From IMG/VR virus record IMGVR_UViG_3300030380_003192, positions 1-26,644 of that record: DNA of 26,644 nt; one strand, written 5' to 3'. The notes under the pieces were generated by a model. The model saw only the letters and a program-made list of their open reading frames with translations. It ran no database searches and had not been told where the DNA came from. Below are positions 7,226 to 15,199 of the stretch, one piece after another (within the stretch, counting starts at the first letter, position 1; each line of letters starts with the position of its first letter). The stretch comes from a virus. The position numbers and the translations under genes were made by a program.

Positions 7226-10086
7226 TCCTCTTTATAAGTGATGTCGTCTATCTTCTTAGCATCTAACACTATCGTGTCAATTGCAAGTGAACTAGCCGCT
7301 GTGCCCTTAGCCATAGCTTTCTTTTTAAACCCCACAACAAACTTTTTTGCTCTGAGAGCATCAATCAAATCCTCACAATCTATCTGTTGTTGAGCACAAT
7401 ACTGTGTAAAAAACTTCTTATCTACATAATATTTCTGTAAGTCAGGTTCGTATCTTATCTTAATACTGTCCATAGGCTCGTGTTGTGGGCGTTCTAAATT
7501 ACCACCTTTTCTACCATCTGATGTACTTTGAATAATCAAAGTATACTTTCTGTGATTATCTGTTAGGAATCTACCTAACATTTCTGAGTGGTCTTTAGTG
7601 TCTAGTTTTTCGTTGCGGCGAATTTGCGATACCATATCTTTAAAAAATTCATACAGTTGTTTTAAATCATAATCATGTAGACCTTTTTCTTGAGCAACTT
7701 GCCCACCCACTATATTGACTGCTCCTAAAGAAGAATAGAACCTGTATGCTGATGTTAAATTCAAAGACTTATTTATTTCTGTAGCCATCTTACGAACTCT
7801 TTCAATAATAGCGTCTTTGTTCTGTTGCACTGCACACATATATGGTTGCCATGCTAAACCATAATTATTAAGGAGAACATCATCGAATAACCTTCTACCT
7901 TCTTCAACAGATATAGCATCGTTCAAACTAACAGGGTATTCTACGCATCGCATAAGCTCACCTTTTGGAGAATCTTTTATCAATCGTAGCTTTCCATAAT
8001 ATGAAGCATTACCACTTGTTACTGTAATTGTAGACCACGATGTTTTGTTATAACGGTTGGCGTTACGATTGTTCTCCATTCTATCTTTACCTCTACCTTG
8101 TGTAGCAGCATATAGTAAGTTAGATATTTCTTCTGGTTTTGTATTTGATAATTCATCAATAGTAAAAGGTAAATTGTTTAAGCAACCCATACGTTGTGCC
8201 AACGCATTATTAGTGTCATGCGGTGCACGTAATGGCTTTTCTGGATGCCCCCAAACTGAATTGATAACTCTTAATATAGTGGTCTTTCCAGAACCACTGT
8301 CGTTGTGTTTTACATTTAAAAAGATACCGTTAAATGTCGTACCTACCTTTAGTAATGGAGCACCGAAAGCAGACAAAGCCGCAAACGCACTACCTTCTAA
8401 ACCATCTTTGTTGTAGCTGTTATATACCTCTTTCCATTTCTCTAAATCCCCAGCACTGTGATACCAATCAATCATGTCAGAAGTAACTACAGTAGGTGGA
8501 GCATATCGTTTTCTCCCATCCATAGTAAGTTCTACTGAGCCAACTACAAATGATTTTTTATTTGTCCAACCAAACTGATGATGAGCAGTATCTGATTCTT
8601 TCTTATGCTGCAACTGTAAGATTGCTGCAAACACATACTCACGAATTAACTTGTAACTCGTTGAAAGCACTCCTTTGTTTGCCATCCTTTTCGCAAACAT
8701 ATCTGTCGTAGATATTTCTTCTGCTTTTAAAGTAAAATTACGTGGGGAGTCGTGCGGTAAGATTAGTCTGAAACAAACACTCTCTCCTTCTTGATCGTCA
8801 TAGATTCTTTGAGTTACAAATAAATCATATTTATAAATTAGTTTTTGTTCTTCGTCTTTTGTAGTAAAAAATATCCCGCCTTGTTTCCCTCTAAAATATG
8901 GTTGTGGCATGACATACTGTGTTTTTTCATCAAACTGTTCGTCTTCTACTTCTACTTCTTCTACTATTTCTTCTACTTCTTTTACAGACTCTACGTTTTT
9001 ATATGGGGCTACTAAATCATCTAAACTCTCTGGTATCGCATCTTCTTCTACAACTTTTGCTAACTTATACGGACTGTTAATTTTATCTTTGTGAATACAT
9101 TTATCACATCCGCCGGGATTATATTGTGCAAACGTAGCACATAAAAAAGGTTTTGAGTTTTCACTTCTAGTTCCAGATGTTACTTTCTCTGTTTCGTTTG
9201 GATTATATTTTTCATAATCTTTTGACATGAGGTGCATAGCAACATCTTTATCTTCACAATATTCTGCCACCGAAAGCACTGCTCTCCATAAATCATAATT
9301 TACATCTTTTTGATTTTCATACGCATACTTTATTTGTTCACAGCCCTTACCTCGTTTAGATTTGTTTAATAAAGTAGAGAATAAAAAAGTCATGTTACTA
9401 AGTTCTGGTTTTTCTTTTACATCAAAAACAGGTGCAGGTTTAGCTGACTTAGTAACCTCGACTACTTCCCCAATAGGTAGCAGGTCTTTAATTTCATCTA
9501 CATCATATTCTGTTGGGCAAGTTTGTATCACCTGTACATCTTTTGGTGGGTCAGACTTAAAGTTCTTTGTGTTTGGTACTCTTAATATTCTTGCAGCGTC
9601 TTTGGTTACTCCTACATCTATATTTAACTTGTGTTGTAAACATAAATCTATCAAAGACATAGCTAGAGGCTGCCACTCTTCTACTGTTAATGGTTTATCA
9701 AAAGGCCAATACACGTGATAACCATTTCCAGAATCTATAATCCAAGGTAAGGGTAGTTTAGAATCAGAAAGAAAATTAGATAAAGCTTCTAACGCTTCAT
9801 CTTTTGTTTTATAAGTTTTAGAATCACCAGAGTCTATATCTAACCAGATACATTTTAAAAACTTTACGTTATCTCTACCCCTTGGTTTCTTTGCTTTTTC
9901 ATCCTTAAAAGTTCCTAATGCGAAGTACACATTTCTATCTTCACCTAAAAAACTATTACATATATTTTCAGCGTTATCTAAAGAGTCAAAAAATTTAATC
10001 TTTCTTTTTACAGGTTCATAATCGTTATGCCCTGCAAGATGATATAAACCTTCACTTGCTAGTACGGATCGAAGTAGTTCTATCAT
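7222..10086 (-). CDS. AEP-type primase fused to DUF927-type helicase (954 aa)
   Basis: A single polypeptide carries both primer synthesis and fork unwinding functions. The N-terminal archaeo-eukaryotic primase domain has the metal motif LDIDSG (D83, D85), the SGNGYHVYW motif (residues 119-127, H124) and RILRVPNT (R167 region). A small cysteine cluster follows (C316, C327, C330, H332), possibly zinc-binding. Residues about 343-390 are an acidic linker dominated by Glu, Val and Asp. The C-terminal half is a DUF927/superfamily 3-like ATPase with Walker A HNDSGSGKTT (594-603) and Walker B LPFTIDEL (639-646). It should act at the phage replication fork with the polymerase and SNF2 helicase of the same operon. 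The start is the first ATG after the HTH gene (1-bp gap between them); the ribosome binding site is weak, so coupling to the upstream gene is likely. Domain assignment is confident; helicase polarity and primer type are not visible. Confidence 0.93.
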   Translation of the reverse strand: MIELLRSVLASEGLYHLAGHNDYEPVKRKIKFFDSLDNAENICNSFLGEDRNVYFALGTFKDEKAKKPRGRDNVKFLKCIWLDIDSGDSKTYKTKDEALEALSNFLSDSKLPLPWIIDSGNGYHVYWPFDKPLTVEEWQPLAMSLIDLCLQHKLNIDVGVTKDAARILRVPNTKNFKSDPPKDVQVIQTCPTEYDVDEIKDLLPIGEVVEVTKSAKPAPVFDVKEKPELSNMTFLFSTLLNKSKRGKGCEQIKYAYENQKDVNYDLWRAVLSVAEYCEDKDVAMHLMSKDYEKYNPNETEKVTSGTRSENSKPFLCATFAQYNPGGCDKCIHKDKINSPYKLAKVVEEDAIPESLDDLVAPYKNVESVKEVEEIVEEVEVEDEQFDEKTQYVMPQPYFRGKQGGIFFTTKDEEQKLIYKYDLFVTQRIYDDQEGESVCFRLILPHDSPRNFTLKAEEISTTDMFAKRMANKGVLSTSYKLIREYVFAAILQLQHKKESDTAHHQFGWTNKKSFVVGSVELTMDGRKRYAPPTVVTSDMIDWYHSAGDLEKWKEVYNSYNKDGLEGSAFAALSAFGAPLLKVGTTFNGIFLNVKHNDSGSGKTTILRVINSVWGHPEKPLRAPHDTNNALAQRMGCLNNLPFTIDELSNTKPEEISNLLYAATQGRGKDRMENNRNANRYNKTSWSTITVTSGNASYYGKLRLIKDSPKGELMRCVEYPVSLNDAISVEEGRRLFDDVLLNNYGLAWQPYMCAVQQNKDAIIERVRKMATEINKSLNLTSAYRFYSSLGAVNIVGGQVAQEKGLHDYDLKQLYEFFKDMVSQIRRNEKLDTKDHSEMLGRFLTDNHRKYTLIIQSTSDGRKGGNLERPQHEPMDSIKIRYEPDLQKYYVDKKFFTQYCAQQQIDCEDLIDALRAKKFVVGFKKKAMAKGTAASSLAIDTIVLDAKKIDDITYKEE

Positions 10087-10087
10087 A

Positions 10088-10318
10088 TTACTGTTCTAAA
10101 CTTTTTATAAACTCTTTTATCTCAGGTTCTTTACTTTTTCTAGGTTTAGATTCACCAGAAAACCAAGCGTATACTGCCGCTCGTGATACCCCAAAATAAT
10201 TTGCAACAGTTTGAACTGGTACTTTTTTATGTATGCAAATCTTACCAAGTTGAACACCTAGATTATCTTGATTCGCTTCACTGTTCTTTGTTGCTAATAA
10301 TTGTGTGTAGCCTATCAT
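10088..10318 (-). CDS. Small helix-turn-helix DNA-binding protein (76 aa)
   Basis: Residues about 33-62 form a helix-turn-helix: VPVQTVANYFGVSRAAVYAWFSGESKPR. The pattern is XRE/Cro-like, with SRAAVYAWFSG as recognition helix and turn. The rest is short and charged. A clear AAAGGAG ribosome binding site lies 5 nt before the ATG. It precedes the primase-helicase by 1 bp and follows a structured 95-bp leader, the only large gap in the replication operon. It is the only obvious sequence-specific DNA-binding protein in the window, so it is a candidate ligand of the repeated palindromes further right; nothing in the sequence proves that. Confidence 0.85.
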   Translation of the reverse strand: MIGYTQLLATKNSEANQDNLGVQLGKICIHKKVPVQTVANYFGVSRAAVYAWFSGESKPRKSKEPEIKEFIKSLEQ

Positions 10319-10336
10319 GTCGCTCCTTTAAATAAT

Positions 10337-10399
10337 GCCGGATTTCGCTAACCCCGTCCGGCACGAGTTTTTCACTGTTTTGGAGCCATATCTAGCGAA
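10337..10399 (-). promoter_or_regulatory. Structured leader upstream of the HTH gene: GC-rich hairpin with possible pseudoknot
   Basis: GCCGGA (10337-10342) and TCCGGC (10357-10362) form a perfect 6-bp GC-rich stem with a 14-base loop. The loop holds TTCGCTA (10344-10350), which is complementary to TAGCGAA (10393-10399) outside the hairpin. In the - strand transcript the loop could therefore pair with an upstream strand to form a pseudoknot or an alternative fold. The whole 95-bp gap (10319-10413) has no gene. No T-tract follows the stem on the - strand, so a simple intrinsic terminator is unlikely in that direction. Confidence 0.45.
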
Positions 10400-10413
10400 T
10401 GATACGGGTATAA

Positions 10414-11358
10414 TTAATCGTCAAAAAATTCATCAACTACTGTCTCTAAAGACGGCTTTGATTTTTCTACCACTTTTTTATTGGAGCGAACAGTGGGTTT
10501 AGGTGCAGAGTCTTTAGGAGCTTCTATTACTTCTGGAGAATTTCCATCTGCTTCTTTACGATTGTCATTATGAGTCTTTGAAACCCAAGAGTTGTAATCA
10601 ATTATCCAATCATTGAAATTATTGAATACATCTTGGTCGGCTTTAGTTAAATCTAAAACTTTTTCATTGAACTGATAAGTTGGTACAAAATACCTAATGG
10701 TATTAGATATAACTTTCTCTTCACTACCAAGACTTAAATTGTGTTGCGGAAGAATATGACCCATAGTAGCCATGGTTTTAATAGGTAAGCCCATATGCTT
10801 GAAAGCCTCTCTATTATCAATCTCCCAAATAAAAGGAACTTCTACCTTGTCTACATCTTCTCCTTTAGCATTGACAGGGTTGTTAAAAGTAACTACACCA
10901 AAAAACACACGAACTCTTTTAATTGATTTCATCAAATCTTTTGTTGCTTGATCTAATGAATCATAGTCTTCGACCCAACCCGCAGGTTTACCACAGTTAT
11001 AACCACCATCTGTATCAGGTAAATCTTTTTTAAGATTAAGCTCCATGATTGTTTTTACATAAGTATTATCTGCTTGAACATATTTCTTGTAGCAAAATCT
11101 TTGGTTGTAAAGACGAATGGTAGGGCTTTCATCATAAACTTTAGAGCCGTCTGCTAAATCAAGGCAGTACATCCCGGGGTCTACAACTAATACAGTTTTA
11201 CTTTTACCCTTAATTTCAGTTGTACCCTCGACACCTTTATGGTCAAGTTTTAATCTAGCTAGATTGCTCTTCTTTCCTGTAGAAACATCAGCTAACATCC
11301 CCATATCTTTTGCGATTGACGCAAAATTTTCTTTATTTAAAATTGCAAGTTCTGACAT
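10414..11358 (-). CDS. Candidate phage single-stranded DNA-binding protein (314 aa)
   Basis: I do not recognise a named domain. Three points suggest an SSB. It is encoded within the replication operon. It is medium-sized and beta-rich with many aromatic residues (for example IRLYNQRFCYKKYVQ and YFVPTYQFNEK). It ends in a disordered Pro/Ser/Lys stretch and then an acidic-hydrophobic tip, VVDEFFDD, like the tails that phage and bacterial SSBs use to recruit replication partners. It has an AGGAG ribosome binding site 7 nt before the ATG and lies 9 bp after the four-cysteine protein gene, so the two are probably co-expressed. The SSB role is inference. Confidence 0.8.
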   Translation of the reverse strand: MSELAILNKENFASIAKDMGMLADVSTGKKSNLARLKLDHKGVEGTTEIKGKSKTVLVVDPGMYCLDLADGSKVYDESPTIRLYNQRFCYKKYVQADNTYVKTIMELNLKKDLPDTDGGYNCGKPAGWVEDYDSLDQATKDLMKSIKRVRVFFGVVTFNNPVNAKGEDVDKVEVPFIWEIDNREAFKHMGLPIKTMATMGHILPQHNLSLGSEEKVISNTIRYFVPTYQFNEKVLDLTKADQDVFNNFNDWIIDYNSWVSKTHNDNRKEADGNSPEVIEAPKDSAPKPTVRSNKKVVEKSKPSLETVVDEFFDD

Positions 11359-11367
11359 ACACTTCTC

Positions 11368-12048
11368 CTATTTAATATCGGCAGCCATTCCCATGGCTTC
11401 TGTTAAAGTTAAAACATTATCTTTATCACTAAGAACTAAATCTTTTTTTGTGATGTTTTTCTTATGACTAACAAAATGCAATTTAGTTGCATCTAAAGCC
11501 TTTTTAGTTTTACTTTTTTCTACACATAAATCATATTCATACTCCTCTAAAGGTCTTTTAGGAAAAAACAACAACTTATTAAATTCTGATTCTTCATCAA
11601 CTCTTATTTGGGTAACAACATTTTCTGGTATTACGCTGTGATTTTTTAAATATTTTGTATAAGCATCTAACGAAAACTTATTACCTTTCGCTGCCCCAAA
11701 AATAGAACTAGCAGATAAACTAATCTTATATACATCGCCTTTCATATCATGGCTTAGTAAAACAGCTAGTTGTTTTTGGTATTTACAAGCTTTTGTTAGA
11801 TTTGCATCTGAACCAGAAATGTTCTTCTTACAACCTATACAGGTAACATTCTGTCTTTCATTAACTTCTTTATCTGGTTTCATACCATCGTAAGACCAAC
11901 AGACATAATGCTCTCCATCATGGTACATCCTACTAACATGTGGAGATTGTTTAAGTATGATTATATCTAATGTTTTTTTAGTAGATGTAGTAACCTCTCC
12001 GTTTTGATCGAGGCAAAAAGACTTATCTTTTAAGACAATCTTATTCAT
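11368..12048 (-). CDS. Four-cysteine putative zinc-binding phage protein (226 aa)
   Basis: Function unknown. The visible core is CWSYDG (C50), then CIGCKKN (C70, C73), an NISGSDANLTKAC stretch (C88) and the helix KYQKQLAVLL. The C-x19-C-x2-C-x14-C spacing suggests a structural zinc site. The C-terminal third is Lys-rich. It lies between the coiled-coil protein and the candidate SSB in the replication operon, with an 8-bp gap before it and a short AAAGG ribosome binding site. A role with nucleic acid or with the SSB is plausible from position only. Confidence 0.8.
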   Translation of the reverse strand: MNKIVLKDKSFCLDQNGEVTTSTKKTLDIIILKQSPHVSRMYHDGEHYVCWSYDGMKPDKEVNERQNVTCIGCKKNISGSDANLTKACKYQKQLAVLLSHDMKGDVYKISLSASSIFGAAKGNKFSLDAYTKYLKNHSVIPENVVTQIRVDEESEFNKLLFFPKRPLEEYEYDLCVEKSKTKKALDATKLHFVSHKKNITKKDLVLSDKDNVLTLTEAMGMAADIK

Positions 12049-12056
12049 TTAAACCT

Positions 12057-12449
12057 TTATTTTTTCTTACGTACAGTTACGGTATATCTAGTTTCCTCAT
12101 TCATACCTTTCGGTAAATCATCAGGATTCTCTTCTACCCATCTCTTAAAATTACTTTGATGAACTCTACGTTCTAACAAATCAAAACAATCTCTTTGTTG
12201 TATGAAATTATATAAAGATTCAAAATCAGAAGTCCAGAACCTAGTTCTGGTTGTACGCATAATCGTACCGTTTGGAGTCTTAATACTATCAGCTCCAGTT
12301 TTCTCACAAAGTGTTAGCATTTCAGCTTCTACGATTTTCATTTTTTCTTTTAATGTATTTTGTTCTTCTTCGTGAGCTTGTTGCATTTCGTACAGTTTCT
12401 CCCGCATTTTCACATAAAGCTGTGAAAGTTTATCTGCATTTATATTCAT
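12057..12449 (-). CDS. Coiled-coil replication-operon protein (130 aa)
   Basis: Residues 1-50 form a charged alpha-helical coiled coil. They are followed by a compact segment with SIKTPNGTIMRTTRTRFWTSDFESLYNFI and a C-terminal RYTVTVRKK strand. Short proteins with this GT-x-R…W-x-SDFES…F layout recur in phage replication regions, but I know no assigned activity. The ribosome binding site is a strong AGGAG with 6-7 nt spacing. It lies 19 bp after the SNF2 helicase gene in transcription order. Confidence 0.78.
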   Translation of the reverse strand: MNINADKLSQLYVKMREKLYEMQQAHEEEQNTLKEKMKIVEAEMLTLCEKTGADSIKTPNGTIMRTTRTRFWTSDFESLYNFIQQRDCFDLLERRVHQSNFKRWVEENPDDLPKGMNEETRYTVTVRKKK

Positions 12450-12468
12450 ACTTTCTCCTATATTATTA

Positions 12469-14016
12469 TCAATTATTTACTTTGTCTACTTTCTCCTTAA
12501 AAAGTTCCACAATTTGTTCATGTATATTTTGTTTTTTCATAAGTGCCGCATAAACTTTGTTTTCTTCGTAGCTACCTTCTAAGTTTATGATTGTTAAAGG
12601 ATTTTTTTGCCCCTTTCTGTGAGCACGTGCATTTGCCTGTAAATAAGTTTCTAAACTAAGAGGTGGCCCATACCAAACAATTGTATCTGCGGCAGTTAAA
12701 GTAACCCCGTGAGCCGCCGCCTGTGGCTGTATTATTAAAACTTTAGGGTCAGGTTTATTTTGAAACGCTGAAAATATTCCCGTTCTTTTTTTAGGGGTAA
12801 CTTCTCCTGATATTATGTCGTTTGTTATTTTTTCTTTTGTAAGTGCTTCAGATATTATTTCTATGGCGTGTTTAAAAGGTACAAATATTAAGACTTTATT
12901 AGATGACTCTTTAACTGCTGCAAGTAGCTCTTGCAGTCGATTACCACCATCAAATGATATGATCTCACCAGTATCTGAGTAAACTGCTCCGCACGAGAGC
13001 TGTAGTAGTTTGTTTAATAAAGTTGCAGCATTTACTGCTGATATACACTCGTCTGCCGCTAGAATTAAATTATCTTTTCTAATTTTATTTCTGTATATAT
13101 CTTGTTGTTTTGTTAATGGTATACGTCTAGTTAAATAAGTTATTTCTGGTAAGTCTAAACACTCTTTTTTCGTAAATCGGATAGAGGGTTGCAGTACGTT
13201 ATGCACTATACCTACAGCTTCTGGTCTAGGAATCCACTTAAATTGCGATATCCTTTGCATGACTTTATCTTTGAAAGAACCCATAAATCTAGGTACTCTA
13301 TCAGGGACAATCATTCTAGCTAAACCAAACGCATCCACTGGGGAATGTGCGGCGGGTGTGCCTGTTAACATCCATACCCACGTATCATCGTTTAATATTT
13401 TATATAAGCACTTCCATCTTTTAGTAGAGTAGTTTTTGTAAGCGTTAGCTTCATCTACAATAATTAAATCAAATTGATTTTTAATCTCATCACTTAATAT
13501 TTCTACCCCATCGTAATTTATAATTACAAATTCTGACCCTTCCTCTAAGATTGCTTTTCTTTTTTTAGGAGTTCCGTAAGCAACACTACAAGTGCGGTGC
13601 ATAGCAAATTTAAATAAATCTTCTTGCCATGCAGACTGCATAATAGAAAGTGGGCATATTACTAGTACACGATTTATCAACCCTTCGTTCATAAGATAAT
13701 CAGCCGCCCATATACAAGAAGCAGTTTTACCTGTACCTTGTTCGTTAAAACAAAAAGCTCTTTTATTTATAGATAGAAACGAGGCTGTGTCTATCTGATG
13801 CTTCATGGGTTTGTGAAACCCTGTCCATTTATAATCTCTTTGTATTGGAGAAGGTGTGTTTATAAAATTTAGTTCTCTAAGTTTTAATGATTCTTCTAAG
13901 CCCCAGCGAACTAGGACTTGCTCATCTTCTACTAACTTACTTCTATTTATATTGTCTAATACTATGTCTGGGTTTTTTAATTTAAGTAGTAATCCTTTTT
14001 CGTTTATTATCCTCAT
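12469..14016 (-). CDS. SNF2-family DNA helicase/translocase (515 aa)
   Basis: A superfamily 2 ATPase of the SNF2 class. Motif I is NEQGTGKT (91-98), motif II is VDEAN (187-191; DEAN instead of the usual DEAH), motif III is LTGTP (217-221), and the second RecA lobe has KVLIFVPFKH (about 374-383), the AAHGVTLTAAD stretch (about 434-444) and motif VI QANARAHRKGQ (460-470). Length and motif order are complete. Phage SNF2 proteins of this size accompany family A polymerases and are thought to drive branch migration or remodel replication intermediates. The start has an AAAGGA ribosome binding site and overlaps the preceding stop by 4 bp. Family assignment is secure; the specific role is not. Confidence 0.94.
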   Translation of the reverse strand: MRIINEKGLLLKLKNPDIVLDNINRSKLVEDEQVLVRWGLEESLKLRELNFINTPSPIQRDYKWTGFHKPMKHQIDTASFLSINKRAFCFNEQGTGKTASCIWAADYLMNEGLINRVLVICPLSIMQSAWQEDLFKFAMHRTCSVAYGTPKKRKAILEEGSEFVIINYDGVEILSDEIKNQFDLIIVDEANAYKNYSTKRWKCLYKILNDDTWVWMLTGTPAAHSPVDAFGLARMIVPDRVPRFMGSFKDKVMQRISQFKWIPRPEAVGIVHNVLQPSIRFTKKECLDLPEITYLTRRIPLTKQQDIYRNKIRKDNLILAADECISAVNAATLLNKLLQLSCGAVYSDTGEIISFDGGNRLQELLAAVKESSNKVLIFVPFKHAIEIISEALTKEKITNDIISGEVTPKKRTGIFSAFQNKPDPKVLIIQPQAAAHGVTLTAADTIVWYGPPLSLETYLQANARAHRKGQKNPLTIINLEGSYEENKVYAALMKKQNIHEQIVELFKEKVDKVNN

Positions 14017-14330
14017 GCTTTTCCTTTTGATTCACGCTTACTCCTTTCTGACACTAATTGACGTTTGGAGTTCCTTCTAAAAGAACGATTTTTTGATTTT
14101 GATACTACCTTTATACCGTCCTTATTTTTCCCGCCTTTAGATAAAGCTTTTTTATGAGCTACATCTTTACCCTCACGCATATCTGCTTTACCGTTTTTGT
14201 TTTTATCTGGCTTTTCTTTATCTAGTTTTCTTCTAGCTCGTTGACGTTCCATACGATTATTATGTTCGTCACGTTCTTTTTGTTGTTTGTATTCTTTTTT
14301 GTATGGTCGTTTTTTAGTTACATATGGCAT
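14013..14330 (-). CDS. Small basic HNH-like protein (105 aa)
   Basis: Highly basic and Lys/Arg-rich. I start at the ATG giving MPYVTKKRPYK, with a GGGAG motif 11 nt upstream; an in-frame GTG at 14357 is less likely. Residues about 54-85 (GKDVAHKKALSKGG…VVSKSKNRSFRR) follow the D-x-x-H-x-x-x-L-S-x-GG…N-R-S layout of small phage HNH-fold proteins, with H57 in the place of the metal-site histidine. The usual cysteine pairs are absent, so activity is uncertain. It overlaps the nuclease gene upstream by 17 bp and the SNF2 gene downstream by 4 bp. It could be a nuclease or a structural DNA-binding relative. Confidence 0.72.
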   Translation of the reverse strand: MPYVTKKRPYKKEYKQQKERDEHNNRMERQRARRKLDKEKPDKNKNGKADMREGKDVAHKKALSKGGKNKDGIKVVSKSKNRSFRRNSKRQLVSERSKRESKGKA

Positions 14331-15012
14331 GATATAAATGTCTCCCGTTATGAACACACTCTAAAACTGGGCAGTATCTCTCACAAGTAAAATTTTCTTT
14401 GGCGTTCCAAACATCTTCTTTATATGCAAGTTTTAAATGAGAAAATTTTTCTGTCCATTCTCCCATTATTCCAATGATATCTGAGCGAGTATAATCTCTT
14501 TTAATTATATCGTTGCAAACTAAAAATAGCAGCCCCGCTTTAATGTTTTCTATCTCAGGGAAATGTGCAAATACACAAAGAGCCTGTAAGTCTAGCTGCT
14601 TAGTGTCTGCAAACCGTGTTGATTTCCCTGTCTTGTAATCTATTAGTACAGCATCTTTATTATTGACTATGAGTAAATCTGCAATACATCTGTACCAAGC
14701 ATCTTTGCTTGAAAACCCAGTAGGTTCACCAGATTCGGTCAAACCCATTTTAATTTCACAATGCTTGTCGCCTTCTCTATTACGCAGCCTTTCCATTACT
14801 TTCTCTATATATTCGTATCTTTTAGGGATAGGAGTACCGTCTGCTACAAAATGCTCTGCTGCACTGTGGACACTTTTACCGTACAACATAGCTTTAGAAG
14901 ACTCTTGTTTTACATTTTTTATAACTTTTAAATGGTAGTATTTTTTAGGGCATTGTTGAAAAACCCCATAGCTACTGTAAGACCACGGTAAATTAATTTT
15001 ACTTTCCGTCAT
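14314..15012 (-). CDS. Cas4/RecB-like PD-(D/E)XK nuclease with Fe-S cysteine set (232 aa)
   Basis: Family PDDEXK_1. The N-terminal SYSSYGVFQQCPKKYY motif is followed by GKSVHSAAEHF (H49), then the catalytic block RCIADLL (D112), LIDYKTGK (D125, K127) and QLDLQ (Q139/Q143). Four cysteines are placed as in Cas4/AddB-type nucleases: C21 at the N-terminus and C210, C214 and C219 at the C-terminus, which in that family hold a 4Fe-4S cluster. Likely a 5'-3' exonuclease used in recombination, replication or host DNA breakdown. I start at 15012 because GAGGAA lies 5 nt upstream; a longer frame begins with TTG. It overlaps the preceding small gene by 14 bp. Family assignment is strong; the cluster and polarity are inferred. 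Confidence 0.9.
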   Translation of the reverse strand: MTESKINLPWSYSSYGVFQQCPKKYYHLKVIKNVKQESSKAMLYGKSVHSAAEHFVADGTPIPKRYEYIEKVMERLRNREGDKHCEIKMGLTESGEPTGFSSKDAWYRCIADLLIVNNKDAVLIDYKTGKSTRFADTKQLDLQALCVFAHFPEIENIKAGLLFLVCNDIIKRDYTRSDIIGIMGEWTEKFSHLKLAYKEDVWNAKENFTCERYCPVLECVHNGRHLYHAICN

Positions 15013-15199
15013 TAGATTCCTCATCAAGAAGTATGAATGTATTTCGCAACATCCTAGCTTCTATTATAAGCTGTTCTGCTACCTTTTGTGCATCTGCATA
15101 CTGTTTAAATGACGTAAAATGTGTAAGTTTATCAACAAGTTGCACGACTGTAACCATTTGTTTACTATTCTCCAGTGCCACTTTGTTAGCACTCTGCAT
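14999..15199 (-). CDS. Small helical protein between polymerase and nuclease (66 aa)
   Basis: Function unknown. The frame is open from an ATG at 15280, but that start would lie 95 bp inside the polymerase gene. I prefer the ATG at 15199, which overlaps the polymerase stop by 14 bp and has a GGAAAG motif 4 nt upstream. The resulting protein is one long amphipathic helical run (VVQLVDKLTHF…VAEQLIIEARMLRNTFILL) with an acidic tail. No cysteine or membrane segment. It is probably co-translated with its neighbours. Confidence 0.65.
   Translation of the reverse strand: MQSANKVALENSKQMVTVVQLVDKLTHFTSFKQYADAQKVAEQLIIEARMLRNTFILLDEESNDGK

Noticed and set aside
10319-10413. tRNA or attachment site
   Set aside because: No cloverleaf, acceptor stem or T-loop can be formed, and there is no integrase in the window.
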